Below are positions 32,325 through 44,034 of a stretch of DNA of 64,000 nt, one piece after another (the first letter of the stretch is position 1; every line of letters begins with the position of its first letter). The notes beneath the pieces were generated by a model that searched no databases, had not been told where the DNA came from, and saw nothing but the letters and a program-made list of their open reading frames with translations. The position numbers were made by a program, and so were the translations under genes. The DNA lies in NCBI GenBank assembly GCA_037953745.1, contig JBAKBP010001420.1:1-64000 (forward strand). The letters are read 5' to 3'. Source of the stretch: Lithodes maja. Lineage: Eukaryota; Arthropoda; Malacostraca; Decapoda; Lithodidae.

Positions 32325-32357
<33 letters not shown>
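32325..32357. repeat. Homopolymer A run at the LINE C junction
   Basis: About 33 A on the plus strand, lying at the 3' end of minus-strand LINE C, so in element sense it is a run of T rather than a poly-A tail. Confidence 0.85.
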
Positions 32358-32365
<8 letters not shown>

Positions 32366-35351
32366 AGACAATGAACGGAGGAAGGAAAAACACAGATAAA
32401 ACAAAAAGGTCCATGTGCCTAAAGGCATCCTCCATTCATAAAATGTTTGTAACAACTGGATTTAAACATTTGTAGATTGTAAGTTTGTGGAAAGCAATTC
32501 GAGGGAAGTGAATTCCAAAGAGTAGTAGTTCTAGGAATAAATGAATTTTGATAAGCAGAAGTTCTGCATTGTGGAGGAGAAAGTGTAAATTCATGGGCGC
32601 TCAGCTGCCCTAGTTCTACGGGGAAAGATGTGGAGAGGCGGCACAATTGAAGCAAGTTCCTCGGAACAATTGCTGTGAAAATATCTGTAGAATAATGCAA
32701 GGGATGCAACGCCTCTTCGCATGGACAATGCAGGAAGGTCCTGTGTGATTGCAGGGTTATTGATTAATCTAATAGCTATTTTTTGAATTTTTTCCAACTG
32801 CCTCAATGCAACCACTCCACTTCCACTCCACAGAGGTGAACAGTAATCCATCTGAGAACGCACATGACTTTTATATATTACGGCCAACTGCTCGTCAGTG
32901 AAGAATTCTCGAACTCTGTACAGGAGTCCCAGTTTTTTAGAGGCATTCTTAGCAATGCTTCTAACATAATGTGTCCAGCTCAAGTTAGTAGTTAATGTTA
33001 CACCGAGAATGTCAATACTAGGGGAAGTGGGAATATTTACATCATTAAAAAATATATGGGAGTCAGTGAGATTCTGTCGGTTAGAAAATTGAATGTACTT
33101 GGTTTTCTGTGCATTAAAGGAAACTAGATTCTTTTGTCCCCATTCTTCAATTCTAGAAAGGTCCTGGTTCAGAGAAATTGCAGTGCTTATTTTTGAATTT
33201 ATAAGATCGGGTTGGGTGAAAGAATTGGTAAATGTGAAGGAACTGTGGAGTGTTGAGTCATCTGCGTAGGAATGTATTGGATTATGAGTGGTAGATATGA
33301 GATCATTGATATGAATGAGGAACAGAGTTGGGGCCAAAACTGATCCCTGGGGAACACCAGCATTTATTGAGTGAAATTGAGAATAAAGGCCATCTACCAT
33401 TACACGTATTTTTCTGTTATGAAGATAAGAAGAAATTAGTGGAACTAATGATGCAAGGCCGTAGTGTGACATCTTCGACAATAAGGATTGATGCCAGACT
33501 CTATCAAATGCCTTTGATATATCCAGTGGTATTGTATGTGTTTCACCATGTTGGTCTGTAGCTTGGTTGATTTGATGCGTAAAAAGGCAAAGAATGTCTG
33601 CAGTTGATCGACATCGTCTAAAACCATATTGCCTATCACTGATTAATTTATTATTCTCAAGATGCTTAATTATGTGATTATTTAATATAATTTCAAAGAC
33701 TTTACCAAGAGTGGAAGTTATAGCTATTGGTCTGTAGTTTGATGGATCTGAAGAGGCAACTTTTTTAGGAACTGGATGGATGTTTGCTTCTTTCCAGGGT
33801 ACTGGGAAGCATGAGGTATGAGTACATAGACGGACAAATTTTGCCAATACAGGAGCGAGCACCAAGGAGCAATTCTTAAGTACTATTGGAGGAATTTCAT
33901 CTGCAGAGCCTTATCTACTGAGAGATTCTTCAAAATAGTTTTGACATGTCTGGTGTGGATCTTAAGTGAGGGAATTTCAGGCGAATTAAAATTAAGTACA
34001 GGGACATCTTGATTTATTTCATCTAAGGTCGAGTTGGTGGAGAAAATATCCGCAAGAAGGTTAGCTTTACCTCGTGGGTCACTTACAAGATTGCCAGTCG
34101 GAGATTTTAATGGTGGAATGGATGAAGCAGTTGTGAAGTTGGATTTGAATGAGTGAAGAGTAGACCAAAATATTTTGTTATCATTTGGATTATTTAGAAG
34201 TTTATTTGACTGCTTGTGGAGAAAGTTTGATTTAGTTAGGTTTAATACAGTTTTGGCATGATTTCTGATGTTTCTAAAGTAATTAAAGGCTTCATGTGTT
34301 TTTGATCTTGTGTGTGCATTGTAGGCTATTGCTTTTTGTTCAGTTACTCTAGCACAATTATGGTCAAACCATTTAGGTGAATTAGATCTTTTAATGTACT
34401 TTTGATGAGGAATAAAAGTTTCCATTCCAATTTATACAAAATCTTGTATGTGGCTCAAGGTGGAGTGTGCATCATTAGAAAAGAAAGAGGTCCAGGGAAT
34501 ATCAATAAAGAAACCTTGAAGACCCTCCCAGTCTGCCCTATCGTAATGCCATTTAGTCACCAAAACAGGTTCAGAGTGGGAAGGTGTGGTAGGTGATAGA
34601 CAGGTGGCCTGTATCAGACAGTGATCAGAAGATCCAAGCGGGGACCTCACTGTAACATCATCATTTTCTGAATTGGTTGTTAAAAATAAGTCCAGTAGGT
34701 GGGAATTATGATTAGGATTATCTGGTACACGGGTGGGTTGGTTGACTAGTTGAGTGAGATTAAATGAGTCTGCAAATAGCTCACATTCAAGACCAGCATC
34801 ATCAGTCCTGGCTGAATGAGTGAGCCATTCAACATTATGGACATTAAAATCACCCAACACAGTGATTTCAGAAGAAGCATTTAAGTTGAGGACACTGAGT
34901 TGTGAGGACAGAGAATCAAAAAGACTTTGCTCTGGAGGAGTATTTGGGGAACGGTAGATGCAACATATGTATTTAAATTTACCAGCAGAAATTAATTTGT
35001 ATATAGAATAATCAAAATAGGGACAATTGAAACTAGTAACCTCCTCCAGGGTAATTTCAGATTTTGCGAAGCAACATACACCTCCTTTAGGTCTGAAATT
35101 TTGGAGCAGTTGATAACCTGGAAAATTAAATCTAGACGTGTCAGATATGGATGTTACTTGAGTCTCTGTCAAAAAAAGGAGAGTAGGGGATTCTGCTTGA
35201 AGAAATTGGTGTACAGAATTGATGTTAGAGTGAAGTCCCCTTATATTGCTAAAGAAAAAGCTGCACCGACGAGCAGCTTTGGGACGTTGCAATGCTCTTG
35301 ACACAGTCACATGATGACGACCGGGAGGGCCCTGTGTCAATGACCCAACCC
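32330..35351 (-). mobile_element. LINE C (CR1-group) inserted in the CR1-like copy
   Basis: It interrupts the CR1-like coding sequence between the codons for NRLEKAKNSF (35345 side) and VVNEWNALPQ (32320 side). The flanks share only a short CAAA-type overlap, so the duplication length is uncertain. It contains endonuclease and RT frames listed separately. Confidence 0.8.
32419..35340 (-). pseudogene. ORF2 of LINE C: endonuclease + RT, lightly broken
   Basis: The endonuclease segment (35340-34432) shows FSNIRGLHSNINSVHQFL, LFLTETQV, YRSPNTP, VLGDFNVHNVEW and LGSSDHCLI. A single in-frame TAA at 34434-34432 separates it from the linker (34425-33883). A one-step frameshift near 33890 precedes the RT (33865-32591), which has LDISKAFDRVWHQSL, NAGVPQGSVLAPTLFLIHI near 33345 and the catalytic YADD near 33265. 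The C-terminus shifts frame again near 32600 and ends in NSFIPRTTTLWNSLP. One stop and two shifts in an otherwise well-preserved 2.9-kb frame suggest moderate age. The protein would perform target-primed reverse transcription. Confidence 0.85.
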
Positions 35352-36251
35352 AAATGAGTTCTTTGCCTTCTCAAGCCTATTTCTTTCTTTGTAAATTTTC
35401 TTAGAGTATCCTCTCGTTCTTGTTCCCTCCCGCATCAAGAAGATACCTTCACACACATCCTCATCGTACTTTCCTGACACTATCTTAAAAGTCTCTATCA
35501 TATCCCCTCTCTTTCTCCTATATGCCAGTGTCGGAAGCCCCAGTGTCCTCAACCTCTGCTCATAGCCCGCATTCTTCAACGTTGGTACCAGCTTGCTAGC
35601 TCTCCTCTGCACTTTCTCCACTGCTTCTATATCCTTTACCATATATGGAGCCCACACCTGGTTCGCATATTCCAGGTGCGGCCTAACCAGCGCTGTATAG
35701 AGATTCCTGAAGATTTTTTTCGTCAAGTGACACAAATGTCCTCCTTATCAGCCCTACAATTCTATTGGCTTTGTTTATCTTTTCCGCTAAATGTTCTGAG
35801 AAATTTAACTTATTGTCTATCACTACTCCTATATCCTTTTCTGCATTCACTTCCTCCATCGCTTCATCATACTGTATCCTACCTTGTCTATCTTGCTGGT
35901 CCCAATCCGCATGTACTTGCATTTTTTTGGATGAAAAGGCATTAACCAATGCTCAGACCATCCCTTCATGCCCTCCACATCTCCTTGAAGCAAACCCATA
36001 TCTTCCTTACTCCTCACTCTTCTATACAGTTTAGTGTCATCCGCATACAGGTATACCTCACTTCCATTAGTTATAACTTCAGGCAAGTCGTTGATAAATA
36101 TAACGAACAGCAGTGGTCCCAACACAGATCCCTGAGGTACCCCACTTGTAATTTCCCTCCACCCCGAGCCTATTCCATTCACCAGTACCCTCTGTCTCCG
36201 ATCTTTCAGGAAGGCTTCTATCCATTTCACACATTTCTCCCCTATATCCTA

Positions 36252-36527
36252 TATCCTATAGGAGAGTCTTGACAACATTTTAAAGGTAGGAAGACGTGTT
36301 GTTACGGCTTTTTAAATAGGTTTTACCGAAGGTTGAAACATATATTAATATGAAGTATAGGTTATGTTCATTCGATGGGTGACTTCCAAATTTCCAGGAA
36401 AATTTGTGGCCGGTTTCCTTGATAAATACCGGTACCGGTAAATATGTATCACCAACCAGATACAAGTTTTTCAGGTAATTTGTTGTTGTTTTTTTCTTTG
36501 ATATAGCCTAGGCCTACTGTACAGTGT
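36252..36527. other. Unannotated spacer
   Basis: Nothing recognised apart from a GGTACCGGTA-type palindromic stretch near 36430. Confidence 0.4.
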
Positions 36528-37471
36528 TATTAATAATTTTGGTCAATATTTACGATCCGCACCACAGCTGGGATCTCATTTCTAATGGTAGTTTTGGGTT
36601 CCTATCATTTTATGCTTCATTGCTATATAATTATCCACCGGAAAATATTTTTTTCTTTTTGTTTTTTTTCTTTTATAGCATTAACCTAACATAATAGGGA
36701 TGGATGTAGTGATCGGGCGTACGGTCGTCATGTGCGCTCGCAGTTACGTTCCCGTCTATTTCGACGCTATATTTTCTGCTATTTGCCCCCTGTCATTACT
36801 ACATGAATACTAGGTTAGGTTGTTTGGTTAGGCTAATGTATTTTTATATCCAAAGGCAGTCAAAATAGACGGGAACATGATGGGAAAGGTCCGACGCCAC
36901 TACGCGTAGTGTAAACAAGGCTGGCGGTACGCCCGCACTTAACCCTTCAAACCCGGTTGGTACACACGTGTACCATTATTTTTTGCCCCCAGGGAACCCG
37001 GGTGGTACTACATTGTACCAGTGGTTGAAAGCCTGTGAGCTTCGTGAGCGAGGCGTCGGTCCGACGCCTCGGTCCGACGCATGTAAACAACAGCCGGCTG
37101 GACCGACGCTCCGCATCTCCGGCCACAAGAAGGAGAGCGTCGCTTGTTCGTGTGTGCCTGTATGTTGTTGTTCAGTATCGAAAAGTGGTGTAAAGTGGCT
37201 GGTTTGGCCATAAAGTTATCTCCAATGAAATCATCATCACAGCTCACCCAGTTGACTTAGAGAGCTCTACTTAATGCCATTCTACAGGTAAATAACACAG
37301 CTACGCTTGGGGATGCGCGGAATGCGGGAAGCAGTCTGATTAACGAATATACGGTAGCCTAGCCTAGACGTTTTTCGGCCAAAACACCCGGATTTCGAGG
37401 AATATATATATAATACATAGCCGGGGCCGGAGGGTTAACATTCTTGCCACCTAATAGCCCCAAATACATTT

Positions 37472-37488
37472 AGGTTAGGTTAGGTTTT
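37472..37488 (+). repeat. Short interstitial TTAGG run
   Basis: Three TTAGG units in a row, within the foldback element centre. This matches the arthropod telomere unit but is far too short to be telomeric. Confidence 0.4.
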
Positions 37489-37615
37489 TGGCAAGAATGA
37501 TAAGTGCGGGCGTACCGCCAGCCTTGTTTACACTACGGTAATGGCGTCGGACCTTTCCCATCATGTTCCTGTCTATTTTGACTGCCTTTGGCTATAAAAA
37601 TACATTCGCCTAACT

Positions 37616-38279
37616 CAAGGGTTCCCAAAGTGGTCGATATCGACCAGCCAAGGGGTCGATAAATGGCCAGGGGGTCTATGAATGGCTAGGTGAGGAACGT
37701 TTCAGATGTAGACCCATCTCTATGTGAAAAGCTAAAAAGGTGTAAGAATGCTCTGTTCTATTTGGCAGACCTATATTCAAAGCTTAATGAGGTACAGAAA
37801 TGTCTGCAGGGTAAAGATGTTACCATTATTCAGGACAGGACAATTATACTGGGCTTCCAAGCCAAACTAGGCTTGTTTAAAGCGTCAATGGCACAGAGAT
37901 TTTCAGTACTTTTCGAACTTACAACAGTTGGGAGAAAGTGAAAGCATTTCAGATGGTGACATACAAACATACATAGCACACCTGGACAAATTGATTGAAG
38001 ACTTGAAAGTGTGCTTTGAAGACCTGGAGAAAATGCAAGTGCCTGAATGGATTCTTACACCTTTTGACTTGGAAATACAAAATGCAGACATTGACTCTAC
38101 TACTACTAATATTAAGGTACTACTATAATTCCACATATTTATTTTATCATAATATGCATGTAATACGTTTCTTTTTTCACAACATATTATATTATTCTTA
38201 TTTTCAAATGTTTGGGGGTCGATGAATAATTTGAAACTTCATTAAGGGGTCAATGAGCTGAAAAGTTTGGGAATCCCTG
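37616..38279 (+). mobile_element. hAT transposon remnant with 8-bp duplication
   Basis: The ends are CAAGGGTTCCCAAAG and, reversed, CAGGGATTCCCAAAC, the usual hAT terminal pattern, flanked by GCCTAACT (37608-37615) and GCCTAACC (38280-38287). Open segments 37690-37941 and 37928-38128 encode part of a ZBED/SCAND3-like hAT transposase (VTIIQDRTIILGFQAKL, DKLIEDLKVCFEDLEKMQVP) with a frame break at about 37935. Most of the transposase, including the catalytic core, is deleted. Confidence 0.8.
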
Positions 38280-38569
38280 GCCTAACCAAACAACCTAACC
38301 TAGTATTCATGTAGTAATGACAGGGGGCAAATAGCAGAAAATATAGCGTCGAAATAGACGGGAACGTAACTGCGAGCGCCGAGCGGACAACATGACAACC
38401 ATACACCCGAAAACTACATCCTTCCCATTTTTTTGGTTAGGTTAATGCAAAAAAAATAAAAATAGATAAAAGAAAGCCAAGAAAAGAAAAAAATTCTGGT
38501 GGATAAAAATTATGGGGTAGGGTCAACTCGGCCCATCCCCAACTCGCCCACCCACAACCAAGATTAAAA

Positions 38570-40438
38570 TTGTTAAAAAAGAACGGGGGGTCTAGTATAG
38601 AGGCTAAGGAAGTGGATCTGGAACGCAGACAAATAAACAATAAAATAAGGTGGGAAACAAGGAGGGGGGTGAAGGAGAGGGAGAGAGAGATAGCTAGAAA
38701 TGTGAAGGATAATCCAAAAATATTCTGGAAGTACATTCAGGAAAAGTTAACAAGAAGAGTAGGGATCCCAGAGGTGGTAGGGGGGGTTGAATGATGGGAG
38801 TAGAGCGGAGACTGATAAGGAGAAAGCAGAGGTGCTGGGGAAATACTTTGGGGGGGGTACTAACAGTGGAGTCGGAGGATGCAGTGCCTACTATTCCCAT
38901 CAAACAGGCACCGGCACTAGAACTAATAGAGTTTTCCCATGCTAGAATAAGAAGGGCTATAGAAAAAATGAACAGAAGTAAGTCACCGGGACCGGATGGG
39001 ATACACCCAAGAATCATAAAGGAAGGAGGGGAGATGTTAGTAGAGCCATTGAAAATTTTATTTGAGGTGTCGTTTAATACAGGACAAATCCCGATGGACT
39101 GGAGAGAGGCGAACATAACAGCTATATTGAAGAAGGGAAAGAGAAATGACCCAGGGAATTATAGACCAGTCAGTTTGACAAGTGTTGTGTGTAAACTAAT
39201 GGAAACGGTAATTAGAGAAGGAATAATGGATCATATGAAGTCAAACCAACTTTTCAGTGGGAGACAGTTCGGATTCTTGCCGGGGAGGTCGACGGTACTA
39301 CAGCTAATTAAGGTGGTAGATGATTGGATGCAAATTCTAGAAGATGGTGATGTAATAGACGTGGTATATTGCGATTTTATGAAGGCCTTCGATAAGGTCC
39401 CACATAAAAGGTTAATAGAGAAAGTTAGAAGCTATAATATAGGGGAGAAATGTGTGAAATGGATAGAAGCCTTCCTGAAAGATCGGAGACAGAGGGTACT
39501 GGTGAATGGAATAGGCTCGGGGTGGAGGGAAATTACAAGTGGGGTACCTCAGGGATCTGTGTTGGGACCACTGCTGTTCGTTATATTTATCAACGACTTG
39601 CCTGAAGTTATAACTAATGGAAGTGAGGTATACCTGTATGCGGATGACACTAGTATAGAAGAGTGAGGAGTAAGGAAGATATGGGTTTGCTTCAAGGAGA
39701 TGTGGAGGGCATGAAGGGATGGTCTGAGCATTGGTTAATGCCTTTTCATCCAAAAAAATGCAAGTACATGCGGATTGGGACCAGCAAGATAGACAAGGTA
39801 GGATACAGTATGTATGAAGCGATGGAGGAAGTGAGTGCAGAAAAGGATATAGGAGTAGTGATAGACAATAAGTTAAATTTCTCAGCACATTTAGCGGAAA
39901 AGACAAACAAAGCCAATAGAATTGTAGGGCTGATAAGGAGGACATTTGTGTCACTTGACGAAGAAATCTTCAGGAATCTCTATACAGCGCTGGTTAGGCC
40001 GCACCTGGAATATGTGAACCAGGTGTGGGCTCCATATATGGTAAAGGATATAGAAGCAGTGGAGAAAGTGCAGAGGAGAGCTAGCAAGCTGGTACCAACG
40101 TTGAAGAACGCGGGCTATGAGCAGAGGTTGAGGACACTGGGGCTTCCGACACTGGCATATAGGAGAAAGAGAGGGGATATGATAGAGACTTTTAAGATAG
40201 TGTCGGGAAAGTACGATGAGGATGTGTGTGAAGGTATCTTCTTGATGCGGGAGGGAACAAGAACGAGAGGACACTCTAAGAAAATTTACAAAGAAAGAAA
40301 TAGGCTTGAGAAGGCAAAGAACTCATTTTGTGATAGAGTGGTAAATGAGTGGAACGCACTGCCCCAGTATGTAGTCGATTCCGAATCAATAAGGGAGTTT
40401 GAAAGTAATCTTGATAAAGCATGGGGAAGACAAGATTT
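38570..40438 (+). pseudogene. CR1-like ORF2: reverse transcriptase and C-terminal domain
   Basis: The linker (WKYIQEKLTRRVG) is followed by an RT frame at 38791-39666 with RSKSPGPDGIHPRIIKEGG, NYRPVSLTSVVCKLME, CDFMKAFDKVPHKRL, SGVPQGSVLGPLLFVIF near 39540 and the catalytic YADD near 39635. A 4-bp deletion just after YADDT (about 39651), seen by comparison with the minus copy near 36030, shifts the frame. The C-terminal domain then reads at 39663-40438. A further shift lies near 38790. The coding sequence is cut by RTE copy B at 40439. The protein is not functional as read. Confidence 0.85.
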
Positions 40439-40450
40439 CTATCTATCTAT

Positions 40451-42469
40451 CTATTGCCTGACGCCGTGATCCCCGAAGGGGTGGCCACGAACGAACCGCC
40501 CCCATGCACCTCTGTCCCCAGTCAGTCGACGCCCCTCCCCCCAACCAGCACCGCCTTCATTCATGTAGTTCCTCACTCCATCCTTCCAACTCATATTCGG
40601 TCTACCTCTCCCCCTCTGTCCCTCCACCTCGCTCTCGTACACCCTCTTAGTCATTCTCTCGCTTTCCATACGTTCCATATGGCCGAACCATCTCAAGTTG
40701 TTCCTTTTCACACTTTCCAGCACATCTACCTCCACACCACACCTCCTTCTTACTTCCTCATTAGTCTGTCTATCCCTCCATGTAATTCCGCACGCACTCC
40801 TTAAGTAATTCATTTCCACTGCTCTCACTCTTGGTCTGAGTCTTTCAACCAACGTCCATGCTTCGCTTCCATAAGTCAGTGTCGGGATTACCACACTGTC
40901 ATGCAAGGACTTCTTCACTTCCATACTGACCACCCTATTTCTTGTTACTGCTTTTAGCGTTCCTACAACCCTCTTCCCCTGCACCCGCACCTCTTCATCC
41001 ATAGTCCCATCTTTACTCAACACACTGCCCAGATACTTAAAAGAGTTGACGATCTCCATAGCCTGACCGTTCAGCTTCACCTCACACTCTGTGACTTCAC
41101 CCCTTTCGAAGACCATAACCTTGCTCTTCCCCGTATTTACCTTCAAATTCCGTTTTTCGCACACTGTTCCAAACTCATTTACCAGACCCTGCAACTCCCA
41201 TTCATTATCACTCATCAGAACTGTATCATCCGCAAACAGCAGTATAGGTAGCTTCCACTCAATTCCCTCCCTTTTCAGCGATACACCAACATCCACTGCT
41301 CTTGATAGTATTTCTTTCATAACTCCATCCATATATACAGTAAACAACCACGGGGACATCACACACCCCTGTTTCAAACCAACATTCAGGTCAAAGAACT
41401 CGCTCTGCTCACTCTCCACACGTACTGCCGCCTTTGCACCCTCATACATGCTCTTCACTGCTTTCAGCAACTTGCCCTCTACTCCGTATATTCTAAGTAC
41501 TTTCCACAAACCTTCTCTATCCACTCTGTCATAGGCCTTCTCCAAGTCCATAAAGGCAACATACACCTTTTGTTTCTTCTCCAGATACTTCTCCACAACA
41601 CAATTCAGGGTAAAAATCTGATCTACACATCCTCTTCCCTTCCTAAAGCCTCCCTGCTCGTCGCCTATCCATTTCTCCGTTCTCACTCTCACTCTCTCAA
41701 TCACTACCCTACTGTATACCTTCCCTACTACGCTTAGAAGACATATTCCTCGGTGGTTACCACACACTCCTCTTTCCCCTTTGCCCTTATATAGGGGGAC
41801 TATTATGCCAGTCTTCCAGTCATCGGGTGCACTCCCCTTCTCCCATGCTAGTTTGCACATTTTCCATACCCATTCTATCACTATCTCACCACCATACCTC
41901 AACATTTCCCCACACACTCCATCTGTTCCTGGTGCTTTCCCCAACTTCACTCTTTTCATGGCTTCCCACACTTCTGACCTCCTGATCCCCACCTCCTCCT
42001 CCACTACTTCTCTTCTTCTCCCTCCCATACCATATCCAGCTATGTTTGCTGGCTCTTCATTCCTTTCATTTAGCAACTCACTGAAGTACTCCCTCCATCT
42101 TTCGACTCTCTCTTGCTTCTCGGCTAGCATTCTCCCATTCTTATCTTTCACACCCTTACTGTTTCCCTTGCTACCTTCCCTAACTTTCTTGACTTCTTTC
42201 CAGAACAGTTTCTTACTCTCCCTCCATTTTACACTCAGATTCCTTCCAAATTCCTCATCTACTCTTCTCTTACTTTCCTTCACTACTCTCTTCACCACCC
42301 TCTTACTCTCCACGTACCTCGCTCGTTTCTGTCTCTCGGAATCTTCATTCCCTCTACTACCCAACCACTCTCTATATGCTTTCTTCTTTTCTTCCACAGC
42401 TATTCTTACCTCTTCTGTCCACCATGCTGTACCTTTCACTCCCCTCCCTCTTCTCCTCACTCCACACAC
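40451..42469 (-). CDS. RTE reverse transcriptase (second part of ORF)
   Basis: Continues the RTE ORF after a one-base frameshift. Motifs include KAPGTDGVCGEMLRYGGE, NHRGICLLSVVGKVYSRV, DEQGGFRKGRGCVDQIF, FMDLEKAYDRVDREGL, VGLKQGCVMSPWLFTVYMDG and the catalytic FADD near 41230. The C-terminal region is conserved among copies (WFGHMERMESERMTKRVYES) and ends HPFGDHGVRQ. Compared with other copies there is a small in-frame deletion at about 40980. Resembles RTE-clade proteins often annotated as craniofacial development protein 2-like. It is the likely source of enzyme for the 5'-truncated copies and possibly SINEs. Confidence 0.88.
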   Translation of the reverse strand: MCGVRRRGRGVKGTAWWTEEVRIAVEEKKKAYREWLGSRGNEDSERQKRARYVESKRVVKRVVKESKRRVDEEFGRNLSVKWRESKKLFWKEVKKVREGSKGNSKGVKDKNGRMLAEKQERVERWREYFSELLNERNEEPANIAGYGMGGRRREVVEEEVGIRRSEVWEAMKRVKLGKAPGTDGVCGEMLRYGGEIVIEWVWKMCKLAWEKGSAPDDWKTGIIVPLYKGKGERGVCGNHRGICLLSVVGKVYSRVVIERVRVRTEKWIGDEQGGFRKGRGCVDQIFTLNCVVEKYLEKKQKVYVAFMDLEKAYDRVDREGLWKVLRIYGVEGKLLKAVKSMYEGAKAAVRVESEQSEFFDLNVGLKQGCVMSPWLFTVYMDGVMKEILSRAVDVGVSLKREGIEWKLPILLFADDTVLMSDNEWELQGLVNEFGTVCEKRNLKVNTGKSKVMVFERGEVTECEVKLNGQAMEIVNSFKYLGSVLSKDGTMDEEVRVQGKRVVGTLKAVTRNRVVSMEVKKSLHDSVVIPTLTYGSEAWTLVERLRPRVRAVEMNYLRSACGITWRDRQTNEEVRRRCGVEVDVLESVKRNNLRWFGHMERMESERMTKRVYESEVEGQRGRGRPNMSWKDGVRNYMNEGGAGWGEGRRLTGDRGAWGRFVRGHPFGDHGVRQ

Positions 42470-42497
42470 CTCCTCACATGCTGCACAGATCTCATCC

Positions 42498-43454
42498 TTA
42501 AAACACCTTGCTCATCTCCTCCACTTCCTCCATAACTTCCAGGTCGAACCCACCTAGTCGTCTTTCCACTGCTCTCCTGTACTCCTCCCTGACTTCCTCC
42601 TCCTGCAACCTCTCCACCCTCCTCACCATTCCACCCTCCTCTCGCCTCCCTCCCGCTCTCCTCACCCACTTCTTTTGTATCCTAACCTTAGCTACCACTA
42701 CATAATGATCAGACAGACCCCCTCCAATACCCCTATACACCCTAGCATCCATCACAGATTTCTTCATTCGTTCATCCACACATACATAATCAATCAATGA
42801 CTTTCGTTCCACCACTGTCTTATCCTTCATTGTCAACATCCGTTTCCACGTGTACCTGTGGATCATTCTGTGTCGGAAGAAGGTGTTGGCTATCCACAGC
42901 CTCCTCCCCACACATACGTCCACAAGTGCACTACCATTCCCATTCACCTCTGATGGTACCCCCCACCCTCCCACCACTCCCTCAACTTTCCTATCACCCA
43001 CCTTACCATTCATATCCCCAATCAGAAATATTCTTTCGTTCTTGTCAAACTTCTCCAGGCACGCCTCCACATTCATCCAGAACTCCTCTTTCTTTCTTTC
43101 AAGTATATCCTCTGTCGGGGCATACACGCATACAATCACCCACGTTTGTATTCCTACTTTCATTCTCACCCACACAATCCTTGAACCCACAGACCCATAC
43201 TCTCTTACACATTCCTTCCATTTGCTACTTACAAACAAACATGCACCTTCTCTCGCTATTCCTTCACTCACTCCAGCACACACACCTATTCCACACTCCC
43301 ACTCTCTCACATCTGAACCTTTCCATTTGGTCTCTGTCATTCCACATACATCCAGCCTGGCATTCACTAACACTTCCAGAACCTCTCTCTCTTTTGTGCC
43401 ATCATTCATGCCACTAACATTCCATGTCGCCATTCTCAGAATGTCCGAAGGCAT
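42498..43454 (-). CDS. RTE endonuclease (first part of ORF)
   Basis: Starts at the ATG at 43454 (MPSDILRMATWNVSGMNDG); a second in-frame ATG follows seven codons later. Apurinic-type endonuclease motifs are in order: TWNVSGMND, MTETKWKG, VYAPTED, LIGDMNGKVGD and a closing LSDHYVVVAKVRI near 42710. The frame ends at 42498 because the run GTGTTTTAAGG carries one T more than needed to stay in frame with the RT. That single base is the only obstacle to a continuous 1,000-codon ORF. It could be a recent mutation or an assembly error. Confidence 0.88.
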   Translation of the reverse strand: MPSDILRMATWNVSGMNDGTKEREVLEVLVNARLDVCGMTETKWKGSDVREWECGIGVCAGVSEGIAREGACLFVSSKWKECVREYGSVGSRIVWVRMKVGIQTWVIVCVYAPTEDILERKKEEFWMNVEACLEKFDKNERIFLIGDMNGKVGDRKVEGVVGGWGVPSEVNGNGSALVDVCVGRRLWIANTFFRHRMIHRYTWKRMLTMKDKTVVERKSLIDYVCVDERMKKSVMDARVYRGIGGGLSDHYVVVAKVRIQKKWVRRAGGRREEGGMVRRVERLQEEEVREEYRRAVERRLGGFDLEVMEEVEEMSKVF

Positions 43455-44034
43455 GTCCTTAGTCGGTCGTGGTTCGTCAACGTTGGTTCCGTCCGCATCC
43501 GAGGCTGTTCGTTCGGTTTTTTTTGCTTATATATTTTTTCCGGGTGGGGGTCGCAAGCCCACCGACCCAACCTCTTTAGTCGCCTCTTACGACACGCAGA
43601 AGGCACGTGGGGCATATTCTATTCCCTAACCCCCAGGGGGAAAAGTTTGAAGACAAGATTTGAAGTTTGATTATAAAACAAAAATACAGAATAGTAAAAA
43701 TGTTGCGTCTGCTACCGCCGCCGCCAACACCGTGAACGACCGCAGCAGTGCAAGTACTGGTACTGAGCTGGATACACAGGCATAGTTTGCCTTTTTCCAG
43801 AGGATCTACTGTAAGAAACTGTAAGAAACTGTAAGAAAGTCGGCCCACCAAGTCGGCCCACCAACTCAGCCCACCCACAAGCAACTCGGCCCACACTGTT
43901 TAGAAAGAACGTCTACCCATTAATAATTAAGTTATAATACATACACCACTGAGCTATCATATAATTATAATGCAATGATGATGAAAGTTTCGGAAGTATC
44001 ACCTTTTCATCGATACCATCATTTCATCACGCTT

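Larger units (their letters stand above)
32040..36251 (-). mobile_element. CR1-like LINE copy (family of 38.6-43.8 kb), split by LINE C
   Basis: Minus-strand segments 36251-35352 and 32329-32040 are collinear with the plus-strand copy at 39.4-40.4 kb and 43.65-43.84 kb. They encode the RT palm (GVPQGSVLGPLLFVIF near 36130, YADD near 36040) and the C-terminal domain with ALVRPHLEYANQVWAP near 35680. The tail resumes after the insertion with VNEWNALPQYVVDSESIREF. The 3' end at about 32040-32075 has tandem CTGTAAGAAA-type units. It is 5'-truncated and carries small frame breaks near 35850 and 35700. Confidence 0.85.
40439..43648 (-). mobile_element. RTE LINE copy B, near full length
   Basis: Flanked by the 13-bp duplication GAAGACAAGATTT (40426-40438 and 43649-43661). 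The 5' end (minus) begins with a CCCCCTGGGGGTTAGGG leader and a GTCGTAAGAGGCGACTAAAG motif. The 3' end finishes GGATCACGGCGTCAGGC followed by (AATAGATAGATAG)-type GATA repeats. This is the most complete of four RTE copies in the window. Confidence 0.93.
38566..43845 (+). mobile_element. CR1-like LINE (plus) carrying RTE copy B
   Basis: The coding part spans about 38570-40438, and its last part and 3' end resume at 43662-43845 beyond the RTE insertion. The 3' end is a tandem CTGTAAGAAA array (43810-43842), a CR1-type feature. It is 5'-truncated, and the exact left boundary is uncertain by some tens of bases. Confidence 0.8.

Noticed and set aside
37472..37488. Telomere fusion or interstitial telomere
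   Set aside because: Only three TTAGG units, inside a foldback element whose arms carry related CCTAACC motifs.
41091..43629. Plus-strand ORFs rich in Ser/Pro/Leu opposite RTE copy B
   Set aside because: They are antisense shadows of the RTE endonuclease/RT ORF.
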